Shown: positions 30,042 to 42,883 of the stretch, in pieces
Numbering within the stretch: the stretch's first letter is position 1
How the letters are laid out: every line of letters begins with the position of its first letter
Assembly: GCF_963678635.1 (NCBI RefSeq)
Contig: NW_026971615.1
Span: 1 to 64,000, forward strand
Length of the DNA: 64,000 bases
Direction of reading: 5' to 3'
Origin: Symsagittifera roscoffensis
Lineage: Eukaryota; Xenacoelomorpha; Acoela; Convolutidae
The notes under the pieces: model-generated
Told to the model about the DNA's origin: nothing
The model's database searches: none
The model's input: the letters and a program-made list of their open reading frames with translations, nothing else
Position numbers and translations under genes: made by a program

Positions 30042-31353
30042 CATTACGAGGCCAAACGGAGCACTGGACAGGCGCAAAATTTTGTGTCTGTATGTTCTTG
30101 GATTCCAGAAACTAATCTTCAAACATGTTCCAGAATGTAAGTGGATTCCACTTGCAAAACTTCCGTTGATTCCGCGAACATATGATTGTAACGTAGTTTT
30201 TGTCGGCACTTTTGTTGTGTCGCGGATTCCGCAACAAGCGAAAATAGCTACTTGATTTGGATTCCGCAACATGTCAGCGGAATCCGCAAATTTATGCGGA
30301 TTCCGCAATCTATAAGTGGATTCCGAACTTTGTTCAATGCTGAACTTGCATATGAACAATTAAAAACTAGAGCTGGAATTCTCATCTCTAGCAATGCGTA
30401 ATTTAAAAACAAGGACTTTACCATTGTCAGCGGAGTCCACGATCAAGTTTTAAAACAGTGGTTACATAAATCGGTGGATGTAATCTTTTAGTATTTTGGA
30501 AACACAATAACAAATACTTTCAATATTTTGAGTAATTGAGTTGAGAGTCAATGGAAAACAAACACACAGCATATCGCCAAACTAGGTCAGTTGCGTCCAT
30601 CTCAAATACTGATTTTGGAAGCACAACGCCGAATAAATTCAGTAATTGTAGTTATTGGGTTGAGAGTGTGTGGAAACACAAAACACAGCATATCGCCAAA
30701 TTAGGTCAGTATTTGGGATTCCATCGATCCCAAATACTGGTCAGTATTTGGGATTGATGGAGCCCCAAAAATTCGAATAACATGGAAAAAACATAGAATA
30801 AATTCATTATTTGAAGTCGCTAGATTGAGAGTGATTAGAAACCCAACGCATAGCAAATCGCCGAATTAGTTCAGTATTTGGGATTTCATCGATCCCAATT
30901 ACTGGTCAGTAATTGGGATTATATTAACCCCAAAAACTGATCTAGTAAATTCCTGTTCTAGTGAAATCAAATCAAGTAATTAAAAGATATAATTTTAAAC
31001 GCTACTACATATATACATATATGTAAATGGAATCCGCAATCAAATTGCGGATTCTACTTACAATTTGCGGATTCCGCTTACATTCAATTTAACTATACAC
31101 ATGTATTATTGTTTGTATGTGGACACCACAAACTGCTCTGGGTTCCGCAACTACGGTTGTGGATTCCGCAACTTCGTTTATTTTTGGAGCGATTTTGAGC
31201 GGAACAGTGTTTTAAGTATTTGTTTGGGGAATCCATAACAGCAAAGAAGATCAAAGAAAAATAGCAATGGTGTGGATTCCGCAAGAAGTCTGATTTTGGC
31301 CGGTTTTGGAATCCGCATACAATGCACAGAATGCACAGTTTGCCCTCGTAATG
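30042..31353. mobile_element. TIR element with repeated GCGGATTCCGC motifs, unit A
   Basis: The left end CATTACGAGGCCAAAC and the right end, read inward, CATTACGAGGGCAAAC form imperfect inverted repeats. Inside, at least a dozen copies of GGATTCCGC or its complement GCGGAATCC occur in two clusters (30090-30325 and 31024-31310). No transposase. Probably a non-autonomous DNA transposon; the target duplication is not clear. Confidence 0.65.
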
Positions 31354-32028
31354 TTTCTGTTTTTATCCTGTTCCACCTTAAAGACATTATTGAGATCCGT
31401 TTTTCAGACAATTTCCCTAAAGAAGCACAATTTTGTGAAACATGAGGTCCATATTCTACTGAATTTCCGGACTTGTTAATTTTGTTAATTGCCTCCACGT
31501 TACATTGTCAAACAAAGCACATGCATTAAAATTTTTCGAAGAATAAAAAAATGGATTTTTTTCAGTGTTTCTTTTCTCGGGCTACTATGGCATCAGTTTT
31601 TAAGATGCATGCTTATACTTTCTTAGATATGACAAAGCTGGTAAAAAAAATTGATCGCGCCAGCAACAAAATTCTCTAAAACTTGATAGAGAGCGTTGAA
31701 TTTGATTTCTAATGAGATTATGTGAAATAAAAAATGTTCACTAAATTTTTCAGTTGGATAATTTGTGTTTTCATAAGTTAGAATTATGACTAGTGAGTTA
31801 TTTTTCAGAAGTTATAATTTTGCTGGAACCATGAGTGCTTTCTCTTCCTTCTTATAACTGAGATTGTATAAATAAAAGCCTGATTTGATATACAATCCAA
31901 TTTATCTGTCCCTTGTTTCTCTGGTTTCTCTGTTACGAGTTTTATTTCGTCATAGTCTGTTAGATGCAGACTTCAATCATAATTTTAGTTTAATTTGTAT
32001 TTTCAATTTAACAACAGAAATTTCAATA

Positions 32029-32572
32029 AAACAAGAGTGCTCGTATCAGGGCGAAGCACTGAATGCTCCGACTGCCTTTTAAGGTCTATGGAGCATTAAT
32101 AACATGAAAAATTTCAATGTAATAGAAAAAAAATTTAAAAAAAAATATTTTGAAATTTTTTTATAATACGTAAAACCATCCCCCCACACGTCATATTAAG
32201 TACAAAGTGATAAATGATAGACTTTGCGCCTATTAACAAAAAACTTATGGCATAAAAGCATCCTTGAACCAATTTGGAACGATTTCTAAGACGGATTAAA
32301 TCTCGTTACGCGTTAATAGCGCGAAATATATCGCGCGTTAATTGTCCCAAATTGGCCAAAATGGCAATCTTTAAACCCCCATAACTTTACAAAAAATGAG
32401 AACAGGTGAAATATCTTTTCAAATTTGAGCTCAGGACAACAATACCTTTTGAATGATATAAAAAAATTCCGTCAAAAATGGCTAGTTAAAAAGTCGACAT
32501 TTGTCTGAAGAAAAAAATAACCCACCCCGAGCACAAATATTCCGTTACTTTCGTATCGAAAGTCGGAATAAC
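32029..32572 (+). repeat. ~530-bp dispersed repeat, copy B1
   Basis: Counterpart of A1 in the second 5.2-kb unit. Confidence 0.8.
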
Positions 32573-32577
32573 AAAAT

Positions 32578-33107
32578 TCCTCGTATCAGGGCGAAGCCCT
32601 GAATGTTTCAATTGCCTTTTAAGGTTTTTTGAGCAGCAGTAATAACATTAAAAAAATTAAATGAAATAAAATAAAATTTTGTCTAAAATTTGAAATTTTT
32701 TTTATGAAAACCATCCCCCCACACGCCATATAACGTACAAACAGATAGATTTCGTTCCGTGTTACAAACTAATTATGGCACATAAGCTTCGTTCAACCAA
32801 TTTTGAACGATTTATAAGACGGAATAAATCTCCTTCTTACGCGTTAATAGCGCGAATTATATCGCGCGTTAATTGTCCCAAATTGGTCAAAATGGCCAAA
32901 ATGGCAATCTTTAAACCCTCATAACTTTACGAAAAACAATCACAGGTGAAATATCTTTTCAAATTTAAGCTCAGGACAACAAAGCTATGAATGATATCAA
33001 AAAGTTCCGTCAAAAATGGCTTTTAAAAAGTCGAAATTTGTCTGAAGAAAAAAAAAACCCACCCCGAGCACAAATATTCCGTTACTTTCGTATCGAAAGT
33101 CGGAACA
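32578..33107 (+). repeat. ~530-bp dispersed repeat, copy B2
   Basis: Counterpart of A2 in the second 5.2-kb unit. Confidence 0.8.
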
Positions 33108-33409
33108 AAAAAGCAGCAATTAGCAACACAAAAAATGAAAATTTTTAGAAAAAAGTATTTTCAAGGCGAAATTGATTTTTCAAATTGAGATGAGTATCAG
33201 CTTCTCCTTTAATTTCAGCCTTGGACTACATTGTTTTCTCATATCTATTGTTTATCTCTCATATTTGAATTTCCAGAAAAAACTGTCGACGTGTAAAATT
33301 AGTTGAAAAGGAATTATACTCTAATTTAAAACTCGAATAAAATGAAAAAAAAAATTACAAACTGACGTTTGCGAAAAAAAAAGAAAACATTTTACAAAAA
33401 AAATATGTT

Positions 33410-34830
33410 TATAGTTATCTCTCATTTCGTTTAGAACCCAATCGGCTCTCTAAATTTTTTTTAATCGGTAATTTAATATCAAGACGGCCTATGCAGTTAA
33501 ACAAAACTCGAATTCTAGTAGCCAACAGTTTTTTGTTTCGCTTTGATCTTAGATGTCTCATTTCAAGGTTTTTTATTAGGTTCTGATATAAGATCACTTA
33601 AAACAACTCGGAAAGCAATTTTAAAACATACGGCGGTGTTCTTTTCATTCTGAAAGACTTTGATAAAAAAATCGGGCATACGTAGCTCTGTAAAAAATTG
33701 ATTTTTGGAGATTTTTTTCAGTGGAAGCTTTTTGTTAAGTATTTTATTCTGCGAACCTTAACGTTTTTTTATTTTTGCGTTTGACCAGCTGTGCCTTTCA
33801 GTTTTTCATCTAATGTTTGTGACCCTATTGGATGACAGACTGAAATTATGACTTATAAACTTTCATCAAGGTACCAAGCTTACAAAACATTTTGAAATTA
33901 TTCATGCTTGCTGTTAAAACTTTCAGTATTTTTTGAAGCTTTGTAAATGTGCTTTGAAAATAATAATTTGTCCTAAAGGATCACCGGAGTACTCAAATTT
34001 TAGGTTTCTCCATTTTTCTGCTGATTGAATGTTATTTTCGTCGACGCATTTTTGGTTGAAAACTGTATGCAAATTGTTTTATCATCATTTATAGTCAGTT
34101 TTATTTTCGGTTTAAAAATCAAAACTTTTAACAGAATTACAAAAATAATTAAAAAATCATCACTGCCATAAATTTAGTACCATCCACGAAAACTGTTTTT
34201 TCCTGAGTTTCACAAACATTAGGAAGGTCGTTTTCATTTGAATAGTGGTCTCAGAACAGAGCCCTGGGTCACTCCGATTTCGAATGTCCTCTTTGTTGCA
34301 GAATTTTGTGGCTAACATTAACAGATTGTTTTTTAATGTTTTAAATTGATCTCAATATTTCAAAGGTAGGCCATCACAAACCAAGCCGATAACGTTCGAT
34401 GAGTATGATTTCATTATCTACAGTATCGAAAGCTTATGATACGTAAATAACTGAGCGGTATTTATAAACCCCTTATAAACATTTTGTAAACCCCTTATAA
34501 ACATTTTCAATTACTGCAACTATAGTTTCGACAGTGCAGTGTTAGTTTTGTCCTCAAAACTATACTCTTTTACGAAAAAAAGGTCTCCAGGATTTTTCAG
34601 TCCAAGATTTAGTATTTTTTTCAACAAATTTGTCTGATACTGGGAGAAAAACAGATCTAGAAGTGTTTGTTTCTTTCTTAGAACCATTTTTGATAGACGA
34701 ACTACAGTGATAATATTGAACACAACCGGAAAAAGTGACAGCAAAACATCGGGTAAGCAGGGTGGTCAAACCAGAAAATATTGGGTTCAGGTTTTTTGTG
34801 AACAAAAGTTCTAAGAGAATGAAGGTCTTC
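33410..34830 (-). pseudogene. Dead non-LTR retrotransposon reverse transcriptase, unit B
   Basis: Copy of the unit A fragment carried by the tandem duplication, sharing its stops; a few substitutions are visible (for example at 34561-34610). Confidence 0.72.
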
Positions 34831-35253
34831 TGAAGTAAATATTTTTACTGCTAAAAAAGTTTCCGCAAAAAAACTATTTGCATAGTTTAGTTTTGACTAA
34901 CTTGTCTCCATTTGGCTAATTTGTCTTCAACAATTACAAAAAAAATCTTGTTTTTTAACAACAGTTGTTCCGTCGGTATTTTTTTTTCTTTGATATCTTT
35001 TACTAAATTTCTGAATTTTACTAAGTTAGTTTTACTAGTTTTTCTTTCTTTGATATCTTTTACTAAATTTCTAAATTTTACTAACTTCTGAAAGTAAGTT
35101 TTTAGAAAAATCTTGTTATGACTTATTAACAGAAGGAAATTTTGTTCTGAAACATTTTGTTGCGGTTTTTAATTGAAAAACTTATAACTGAATTACTTGT
35201 CCAAAGTTTCATTGAATGTTTCATAAACTCTATTTTCTTCGGGAAAATGTTTT

Positions 35254-36565
35254 CATTACGAGGCCAAACGGAGCACTGGACAGGCGCAAAATTTTGTGTC
35301 TGTATGTTCTTGGATTCCAGAAACTAATCTTCAAACATGTTCCAGAATGTAAGTGGATTCCACTTGCAAAACTTCCGTTGATTCCGCGAACATATGATTG
35401 TAACGTAGTTTTTGTCGGCACTTTTGTTGTGTCGCGGATTCCGCAACAAGCGAAAATAGCTACTTGATTTGGATTCCGCAACATGTCAGCGGAATCCGCA
35501 AATTTATGCGGATTCCGCAATCTATAAGTGGATTCCGAACTTTGTTCAATGCTGAACTTGCATATGAACAATTAAAAACTAGAGCTGGAATTCTCATCTC
35601 TAGCAATGCGTAATTTAAAAACAAGGACTTTACCATTGTCAGCGGAGTCCACGATCAAGTTTTAAAACAGTGGTTACATAAATCGGTGGATGTAATCTTT
35701 TAGTATTTTGGAAACACAATAACAAATACTTTCAATATTTTGAGTAATTGAGTTGAGAGTCTATGGAAACCAAACACACAGCATATCGCCAAACTAGGTC
35801 AGTTGCGTCCATCTCAAATACTGATTTTGGAAGCACAACGCCGAATAAATTCAGTAATTGTAGTTATTGGGTTGAGAGTGTGTGGAAACACAAAACACAG
35901 CATATCGCCAAATTAGGTCAGTATTTGGGATTCCATCGATCCCAAATACTGGTCAGTATTTGGGATTGATGGAGCCCCAAAAATTCGAATAACATGGAAA
36001 AAATATGGAATAAATTCATTATTTGAAGTCGCTAGATTGAGAGTGATTAGAAACCCAACGCATAGCAAATCGCCGAATTAGTTCAGTATTTGGGATTTCA
36101 TCGATCCCAATTACTGGTCAGTAATTGGGATTATATTAACCCCAAAAACTGATCTAGTAAATTCCTGTTCTAGTGAAATCAAATCAAGTAATTAAAAGAT
36201 ATAATTTTAAACGCTACTACATATATACATATATGTAAATGGAATCCGCAATCAAATTGCGGATTCTACTTACAATTTGCGGATTCCGCTTACATTCAAT
36301 TTAACTATACACATGTATTATTGTTTGTATGTGGACACCACAAACTGCTCTGGGTTCCGCAACTACGGTTGTGGATTCCGCAACTTCGTTTATTTTTGGA
36401 GCGATTTTGAGCGGAACAGTGTTTTAAGTATTTGTTTGGGGAATCCATAACAGCAAAGAAGATCAAAGAAAAATAGCAATGGTGTGGATTCCGCAAGAAG
36501 TCTGATTTTGGCCGGTTTTGGAATCCGCATACAATGCACAGAATGCACAGTTTGCCCTCGTAATG
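35254..36565. mobile_element. TIR element with repeated GCGGATTCCGC motifs, unit B
   Basis: Copy of 30042-31353 within the tandem duplication, with the same terminal CATTACGAGG repeats. Confidence 0.65.
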
Positions 36566-36987
36566 TTTCTGTTTTTATCCTGTTCCACCTTAAAGACATT
36601 ATTGAGATCCGTTTTTCAGACAATTTCCCTAAAGAAGCACAATTTTGTGAAACATGAGGTCCATATTCTACTGAATTTCCGGACTTGTTAATTTTGTTAA
36701 TTGCCTCCACGTTACATTGTCAAACAAAGCACATGCATTAAAATTTTTCGAAGAATAAAAAAATGGATTTTTTTCAGTGTTTCTTTTCTCGGGCTACTAT
36801 GGCATCAGTTTTTAAGATGCATGCTTATACTTTCTTAGATATGACAAAGCTGGTAAAAAAAATTGATCGCGCCAGCAACAAAATTCTTTAAAACTTGATA
36901 GAGAGCGTTGAATTTGATTTCTAATGAGATTATGTGAAATAAAAAATGTTCACTAAATTTTTCAGTTGGATAATTTGTGTTTTCATA

Positions 36988-37185
36988 AGTTAGAATTATG
37001 ACTAGTGAGTTATTTTTCAGAAGTTATAATTTTGCTGGAACCATGAGTGCTTTCTCTTCCTTCTTATAACTGAGATTGTATAAATAAAAGCCTGATTTGA
37101 TATACAATCCAATTTATCTGTCCCTTGTTTCTCTGGTTTCTCTGTTACGAGTTTTATTTGGTGATAGTCTGTTAGATGTAGACTT
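36988..37185. repeat. 5.2-kb duplication, partial third unit
   Basis: It repeats the first ~200 bp of the unit with more differences (for example TTTGGTGATAG for TTTCGTCATAG), then leaves the shared sequence after a stretch resembling unit start. This is the expected right edge of an unequal-crossover event. Confidence 0.75.
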
Positions 37186-37293
37186 CAATCATAATTTTTA
37201 GTTTAATTTGTAGATTTGATGTAAAAATCAACCAAAATTTATCGTTGCTGTGAAAATATTGTATGTTTTTTTTCTATACGAAATTTCAATAAA

Positions 37294-38479
37294 ACAAGAC
37301 TGCTCGTATCAGGGCGAAGCACTGAATGTTCCGACTGCCTTTTAAGGTCTATGGAGCATTAATAACATGAAAAATTTTAATGTAATAAAAAAAAATAATC
37401 ATAAAAAAATATTTTGAAAAATTTTTATAATATGTAAAACCATCCCCCACACGTCATATTAAGTACAAAGTGATAGATGATAGACTTTGCGCCTATTAAC
37501 AAATAACTTATGGCATAAAAGCATCCTTCAACCAATTTGGAACGATTTCTAAGACGGATTAAATCTCGTTGCGCGTTAATAGCGCGAAATATATCGCGCG
37601 TTAATTGTCCCAAATTGGCCAAAATGGCAATCTTTAAACCCCCATAACTTTAAGAAAAATGATCACAGGTGAAATATCTTTTCAAATTTAAGCTCAGATA
37701 AACAATATCTTTCGAATGATTAAAAAACTCCCGTCAAAAAGGTCTAGTTAAAAAGTCGAAATTTGTCTGAAGAAAAAAAAACCCACCCCGAGCACAAATA
37801 TTCAGTTACTTTTGTATCGAAAGTCGGAACAATTATGTATTTAACTTGAAAAGCTTGATTAAAAATGAAAAAAGTAATAAGCATCGGAATTGCCTGGCTG
37901 ATGATGAACAGATGATCGATTTTTGTTCCGACTTTCGATACGAAAGTAACGGAATATTTGTGCTCGGGGTGGGTTTTTTTTTTCTTTAGACAAATTTCGA
38001 CTTTTTAACAAGCCATTTTTGACGGAAATTTTTTAAATCATTCGAAAGCTATTGTTGACCTGAGATTAAATTTGAAAGGATGTTTCACCTGTGATCATTT
38101 TTCGTAAAGTTATGAGGGTTTAAAGATTTGCCTTTTGGCCATTTTGACCAATTTGGGACAATTAACGCGCGATATCATTCGCGCTATTAACGCGTAAGCG
38201 GAGAATTAATCCGTCTTAGAAATCGTTCCAAATTGGTTGTAAGAAGCTTATTTGCCATAATTGATTTGTTACAAAGAGCGAAATCTGTTGTTTTGTACTT
38301 TCAATGGCGTGTGGGGGGATGATTTTCATAGAAAAAAATTCAAATTTTAGAAAAAATGTTTTTTTTCATTTTATTTTATTTCATTTAATTTCTCATGTTG
38401 TTTATGTTATTACTGCTCCATAAACGTTAAAAGGCAGTCGGAACTTTCAGGGCTTCGCCCTGATACGAGCACTCTTGTT
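37294..38479. repeat. Inverted pair of ~530-bp repeats (foldback)
   Basis: A plus-strand copy (37294-37832) faces a minus-strand copy (37923-38479) across a ~90-bp spacer. The arms are diverged but align over their whole length, from hairpin end to CTTTCGATACGAAAG. Transcripts across it could form long double-stranded RNA. Confidence 0.8.
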
Positions 38480-38670
38480 CTATTTAGTAATTCAACACAA
38501 ATAATTCGGCAGCAAAAACACTGAATATTTTACTGCGTTCTCAGCAGTTAGGTGAAAAACATTTGCATCCGCAGCAGAGCATTTTTTTTGCTGAAGCTTT
38601 TTTTGTAAATTTGGAGACAAATTGACATATAGACGTTACATTTTATCTTCGTCTGAGGCAGTCTAATTCT
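38480..38670. other. Spacer before 503-bp array, nothing recognised
   Basis: AT-rich sequence with no gene and no repeat match noted. Confidence 0.4.
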
Positions 38671-41600
38671 ATGGCATTTGTTGCCTTTCGGTTTCCTGAT
38701 GACAGTGTTTCGTAGTTGTTCGACGTTGTCAGCGTGATTCTTGTTTATGTAAATGTTATTTCAATTATCTTTTTTGCAGAACACTGATACTGCATAGTTT
38801 GTAGTAACAGCTATAATACCCGTTGAATCAAAAAGCTTTTTTTTTGCAAACGCATCCGAAAGAAGCAGTCTGTCTTGTATTCAAATATTGTTCTTCTTAT
38901 AGTAAATTTCTAGCGCCACAGGCCTTGTACTTATGAGCAAATTGCACAAATTTGACAACCATCGAGGGCAGTTTAATCTGTTCAACAGCTTTCGGACTCG
39001 GTAAAAAATGAAAAGCTTTCAATTTTTTCTTTCGTTCATTTTACAGTTTGAAGCATTTTTCAAATAAATTTAAAGTTTTACCAACAAAGTGGTTTGTTTC
39101 ACGAGCACAAATATGGTAAGAATTACAATGGAGTCTTTACTCATAAACCTTTGTTGTTCCCTTAGTTGCAACAATGGCATTTGTTGCCTTTCGGTTTCCT
39201 GATGACAGTGTTTCGTAGTTGTTCGACGTTGTCAGCGTGATTCTTGTTTATGTAAATGTTATTTCAATTATCTTTTTTGCAGAACACTGATACTGCATAG
39301 TTTGTAGTAACAGCTATAATACCCGTTGAATCAAAAAGCTTTTTTTTTGCAAACGCATCCGAAAGAAGCAGTCTGTCTTGTATTCAAATATTGTTCTTCT
39401 TATAGTAAATTTCTAGCGCCACAGGCCTTGTACTTATGAGCAAATTGCACAAATTTGACAACCATCGAGGGCAGTTTAATCTGTTCAACAGCTTTCGGAC
39501 TCGGTAAAAAATGAAAAGCTTTCAATTTTTTCTTTCGTTCATTTTACAGTTTGAAGCATTTTTCAAATAAATTTAAAGTTTTACCAACAAAGTGGTTTGT
39601 TTCACGAGCACAAATATGGTAAGAATTACAATGGAGTCTTTACTCATAAACCTTTGTTGTTCCCTTAGTTGCAACAATGGCATTTGTTGCCTTTCGGTTT
39701 CCTGATGACAGTGTTTCGTAGTTGTTCGACGTTGTCAGCGTGATTCTTGTTTATGTAAATGTTATTTCAATTATCTTTTTTGCAGAACACTGATACTGCA
39801 TAGTTTGTAGTAACAGCTATAATACCCGTTGAATCAAAAAGCTTTTTTTTTGCAAACGCATCCGAAAGAAGCAGTCTGTCTTGTATTCAAATATTGTTCT
39901 TCTTATAGTAAATTTCTAGCGCCACAGGCCTTGTACTTATGAGCAAATTGCACAAATTTGACAACCATCGAGGGCAGTTTAATCTGTTCAACAGCTTTCG
40001 GACTCGGTAAAAAATGAAAAGCTTTCAATTTTTTCTTTCGTTCATTTTACAGTTTGAAGCATTTTTCAAATAAATTTAAAGTTTTACCAACAAAGTGGTT
40101 TGTTTCACGAGCACAAATATGGTAAGAATTACAATGGAGTCTTTACTCATAAACCTTTGTTGTTCCCTTAGTTGCAACAATGGCATTTGTTGCCTTTCGG
40201 TTTCCTGATGACAGTGTTTCGTAGTTGTTCGACGTTGTCAGCGTGATTCTTGTTTATGTAAATGTTATTTCAATTATCTTTTTTGCAGAACACTGATACT
40301 GCATAGTTTGTAGTAACAGCTATAATACCCGTTGAATCAAAAAGCTTTTTTTTTGCAAACGCATCCGAAAGAAGCAGTCTGTCTTGTATTCAAATATTGT
40401 TCTTCTTATAGTAAATTTCTAGCGCCACAGGCCTTGTACTTATGAGCAAATTGCACAAATTTGACAACCATCGAGGGCAGTTTAATCTGTTCAACAGCTT
40501 TCGGACTCGGTAAAAAATGAAAAGCTTTCAATTTTTTCTTTCGTTCATTTTACAGTTTGAAGCATTTTTCAAATAAATTTAAAGTTTTACCAACAAAGTG
40601 GTTTGTTTCACGAGCACAAATATGGTAAGAATTACAATGGAGTCTTTACTCATAAACCTTTGTTGTTCCCTTAGTTGCAACAATGGCATTTGTTGCCTTT
40701 CGGTTTCCTGATGACAGTGTTTCGTAGTTGTTCGACGTTGTCAGCGTGATTCTTGTTTATGTAAATGTTATTTCAATTATCTTTTTTGCAGAACACTGAT
40801 ACTGCATAGTTTGTAGTAACAGCTATAATACCCGTTGAATCAAAAAGCTTTTTTTTTGCAAACGCATCCGAAAGAAGCAGTCTGTCTTGTATTCAAATAT
40901 TGTTCTTCTTATAGTAAATTTCTAGCGCCACAGGCCTTGTACTTATGAGCAAATTGCACAAATTTGACAACCATCGAGGGCAGTTTAATCTGTTCAACAG
41001 CTTTCGGACTCGGTAAAAAATGAAAAGCTTTCAATTTTTTCTTTCGTTCATTTTACAGTTTGAAGCATTTTTCAAATAAATTTAAAGTTTTACCAACAAA
41101 GTGGTTTGTTTCACGAGCACAAATATGGTAAGAATTACAATGGAGTCTTTACTCATAAACCTTTGTTGTTCCCTTAGTTGCAACAATGGCATTTGTTGCC
41201 TTTCGGTTTCCTGATGACAGTGTTTCGTAGTTGTTCGACGTTGTCAGCGTGATTCTTGTTTATGTAAATGTTATTTCAATTATCTTTTTTGCAGAACACT
41301 GATACTGCATAGTTTGTAGTAACAGCTATAATACCCGTTGAATCAAAAAGCTTTTTTTTTGCAAACGCATCCGAAAGAAGCAGTCTGTCTTGTATTCAAA
41401 TATTGTTCTTCTTATAGTAAATTTCTAGCGCCACAGGCCTTGTACTTATGAGCAAATTGCACAAATTTGACAACCATCGAGGGCAGTTTAATCTGTTCAA
41501 CAGCTTTCGGACTCGGTAAAAAATGAAAAGCTTTCAATTTTTTCTTTCGTTCATTTTACAGTTTGAAGCATTTTTCAAATAAATTTAAAGTTTTACCAAC

Positions 41601-42694
41601 AAAGTGGTTTGTTTCACGAGCACAAATATGGTAAGAATTACAATGGAGTCTTTACTCATAAACCTTTGTTGTTCCCTTAGTTGCAACAATGGCATTTGTT
41701 GCCTTTCGGTTTCCTGATGACAGTGTTTCGTAGTTGTTCGACGTTGTCAGCGTGATTCTTGTTTATGTAAATGTTATTTCAATTATCTTTTTTGCAGAAC
41801 ACTGATACTGCATAGTTTGTAGTAACAGCTATAATACCCGTTGAATCAAAAAGCTTTTTTTTTGCAAACGCATCCGAAAGAAGCAGTCTGTCTTGTATTC
41901 AAATATTGTTCTTCTTATAGTAAATTTCTAGCGCCACAGGCCTTGTACTTATGAGCAAATTGCACAAATTTGACAACCATCGAGGGCAGTTTAATCTGTT
42001 CAACAGCTTTCGGACTCGGTAAAAAATGAAAAGCTTTCAATTTTTTCTTTCGTTCATTTTACAGTTTGAAGCATTTTTCAAATAAATTTAAAGTTTTACC
42101 AACAAAGTGGTTTGTTTCACGAGCACAAATATGGTAAGAATTACAATGGAGTCTTTACTCATAAACCTTTGTTGTTCCCTTAGTTGCAACAATGGCATTT
42201 GTTGCCTTTCGGTTTCCTGATGACAGTGTTTCGTAGTTGTTCGACGTTGTCAGCGTGATTCTTGTTTATGTAAATGTTATTTCAATTATCTTTTTTGCAG
42301 AACACTGATACTGCATAGTTTGTAGTAACAGCTATAATACCCGTTGAATCAAAAAGCTTTTTTTTTGCAAACGCATCCGAAAGAAGCAGTCTGTCTTGTA
42401 TTCAAATATTGTTCTTCTTATAGTAAATTTCTAGCGCCACAGGCCTTGTACTTATGAGCAAATTGCACAAATTTGACAACCATCGAGGGCAGTTTAATCT
42501 GTTCAACAGCTTTCGGACTCGGTAAAAAATGAAAAGCTTTCAATTTTTTCTTTCGTTCATTTTACAGTTTGAAGCATTTTTCAAATAAATTTAAAGTTTT
42601 ACCAACAAAGTGGTTTGTTTCACGAGCACAAATATGGTAAGAATTACAATGGAGTCTTTACTCATAAACCTTTGTTGTTCCCTTAGTTTTCCCT
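38671..42694. repeat. Tandem array: eight copies of a 503-bp unit
   Basis: The phrase ATGGCATTTGTTGCCTTTCG recurs at 38671, 39174, 39677, 40180, 40683, 41186, 41689 and 42192, always 503 bp apart. The units look identical wherever I compared them. The last one ends in CCCTTAGTT at about 42688. On the minus strand each unit has a 30-40 codon open stretch ('PSPKAVEQIKLPSMVVKF') that looks peptide-like but lacks a start and is not recognised. Near-zero divergence means very recent amplification, or an assembly effect. Confidence 0.95.
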
Positions 42695-42704
42695 CTAACT
42701 GCTA

Positions 42705-42848
42705 TCAGAATTTCCACAACTCTACATATTTTCTATCTGTTACCTTCTGATTTTCTCTGATCTCATTGACAACTGCTATCGCTTTAAATCGCTCATCCAG
42801 GAAGGCCTCCGCAAGCTTCTCCAATTTTTTGTAGCTAGTTCTTTCCAT
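42705..42848 (-). CDS. Short ORF next to an LTR-like end (47 aa), unknown
   Basis: ATG 42846-42848, TGA 42705-42707. It is charged and helical ('LEKLAEAFLDERFKAI'), and its base composition is clearly more coding-like than its surroundings. In minus orientation it begins 36 nt after the LTR-like terminus at 42884, so it may be the N terminus of a Gag-like protein from a truncated retroelement. It could also be an exon, with a GTAACA donor after 'ENQK'. Confidence 0.35.
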   Translation of the reverse strand: MERTSYKKLEKLAEAFLDERFKAIAVVNEIRENQKVTDRKYVELWKF

Positions 42849-42883
42849 ATCCCTTTGATTGAACAATTTTCAATAGAATCTTG

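Larger units (their letters stand above)
26561..31775. repeat. 5.2-kb tandem duplication, unit A
   Basis: It starts AGTTAGAATTATGACTAGTG and is followed by an almost identical copy at 31776. It contains two 530-bp repeats, a dead LINE RT on the minus strand, and a TIR element with GCGGATTCCGC motifs. Offsets between matching points are 5212-5216 bp, so only a few short indels separate the units. No intact gene. Confidence 0.9.
31776..36987. repeat. 5.2-kb tandem duplication, unit B
   Basis: Direct, near-identical copy of 26561-31775 with scattered single-base changes and a few 1-3 bp length changes in homopolymers. A third partial copy follows at 36988. Confidence 0.9.

Noticed and set aside
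30018-30359. 113-codon minus-strand frame (and its copy at 35230)
   Set aside because: It is produced by the repeated GGATTCC motif, which encodes recurring Arg-Asn-Pro; no independent coding evidence.
26669-32082. Identical 65-codon plus-strand frames at 26669 and 31885
   Set aside because: They lie in the noncoding start of the duplicated 5.2-kb unit and run into the 530-bp repeat; identity comes from the duplication, not selection.
37294-38479. Helitron identity for the 530-bp repeat, because of its 3' hairpin
   Set aside because: The bases after the hairpin do not give a CTRR end and no 5' TC terminus is clear.
38671-42694. CRISPR-like or rDNA array
   Set aside because: There are no short repeats with unique spacers and no rRNA-like sequence; the whole 503-bp unit repeats without variation.
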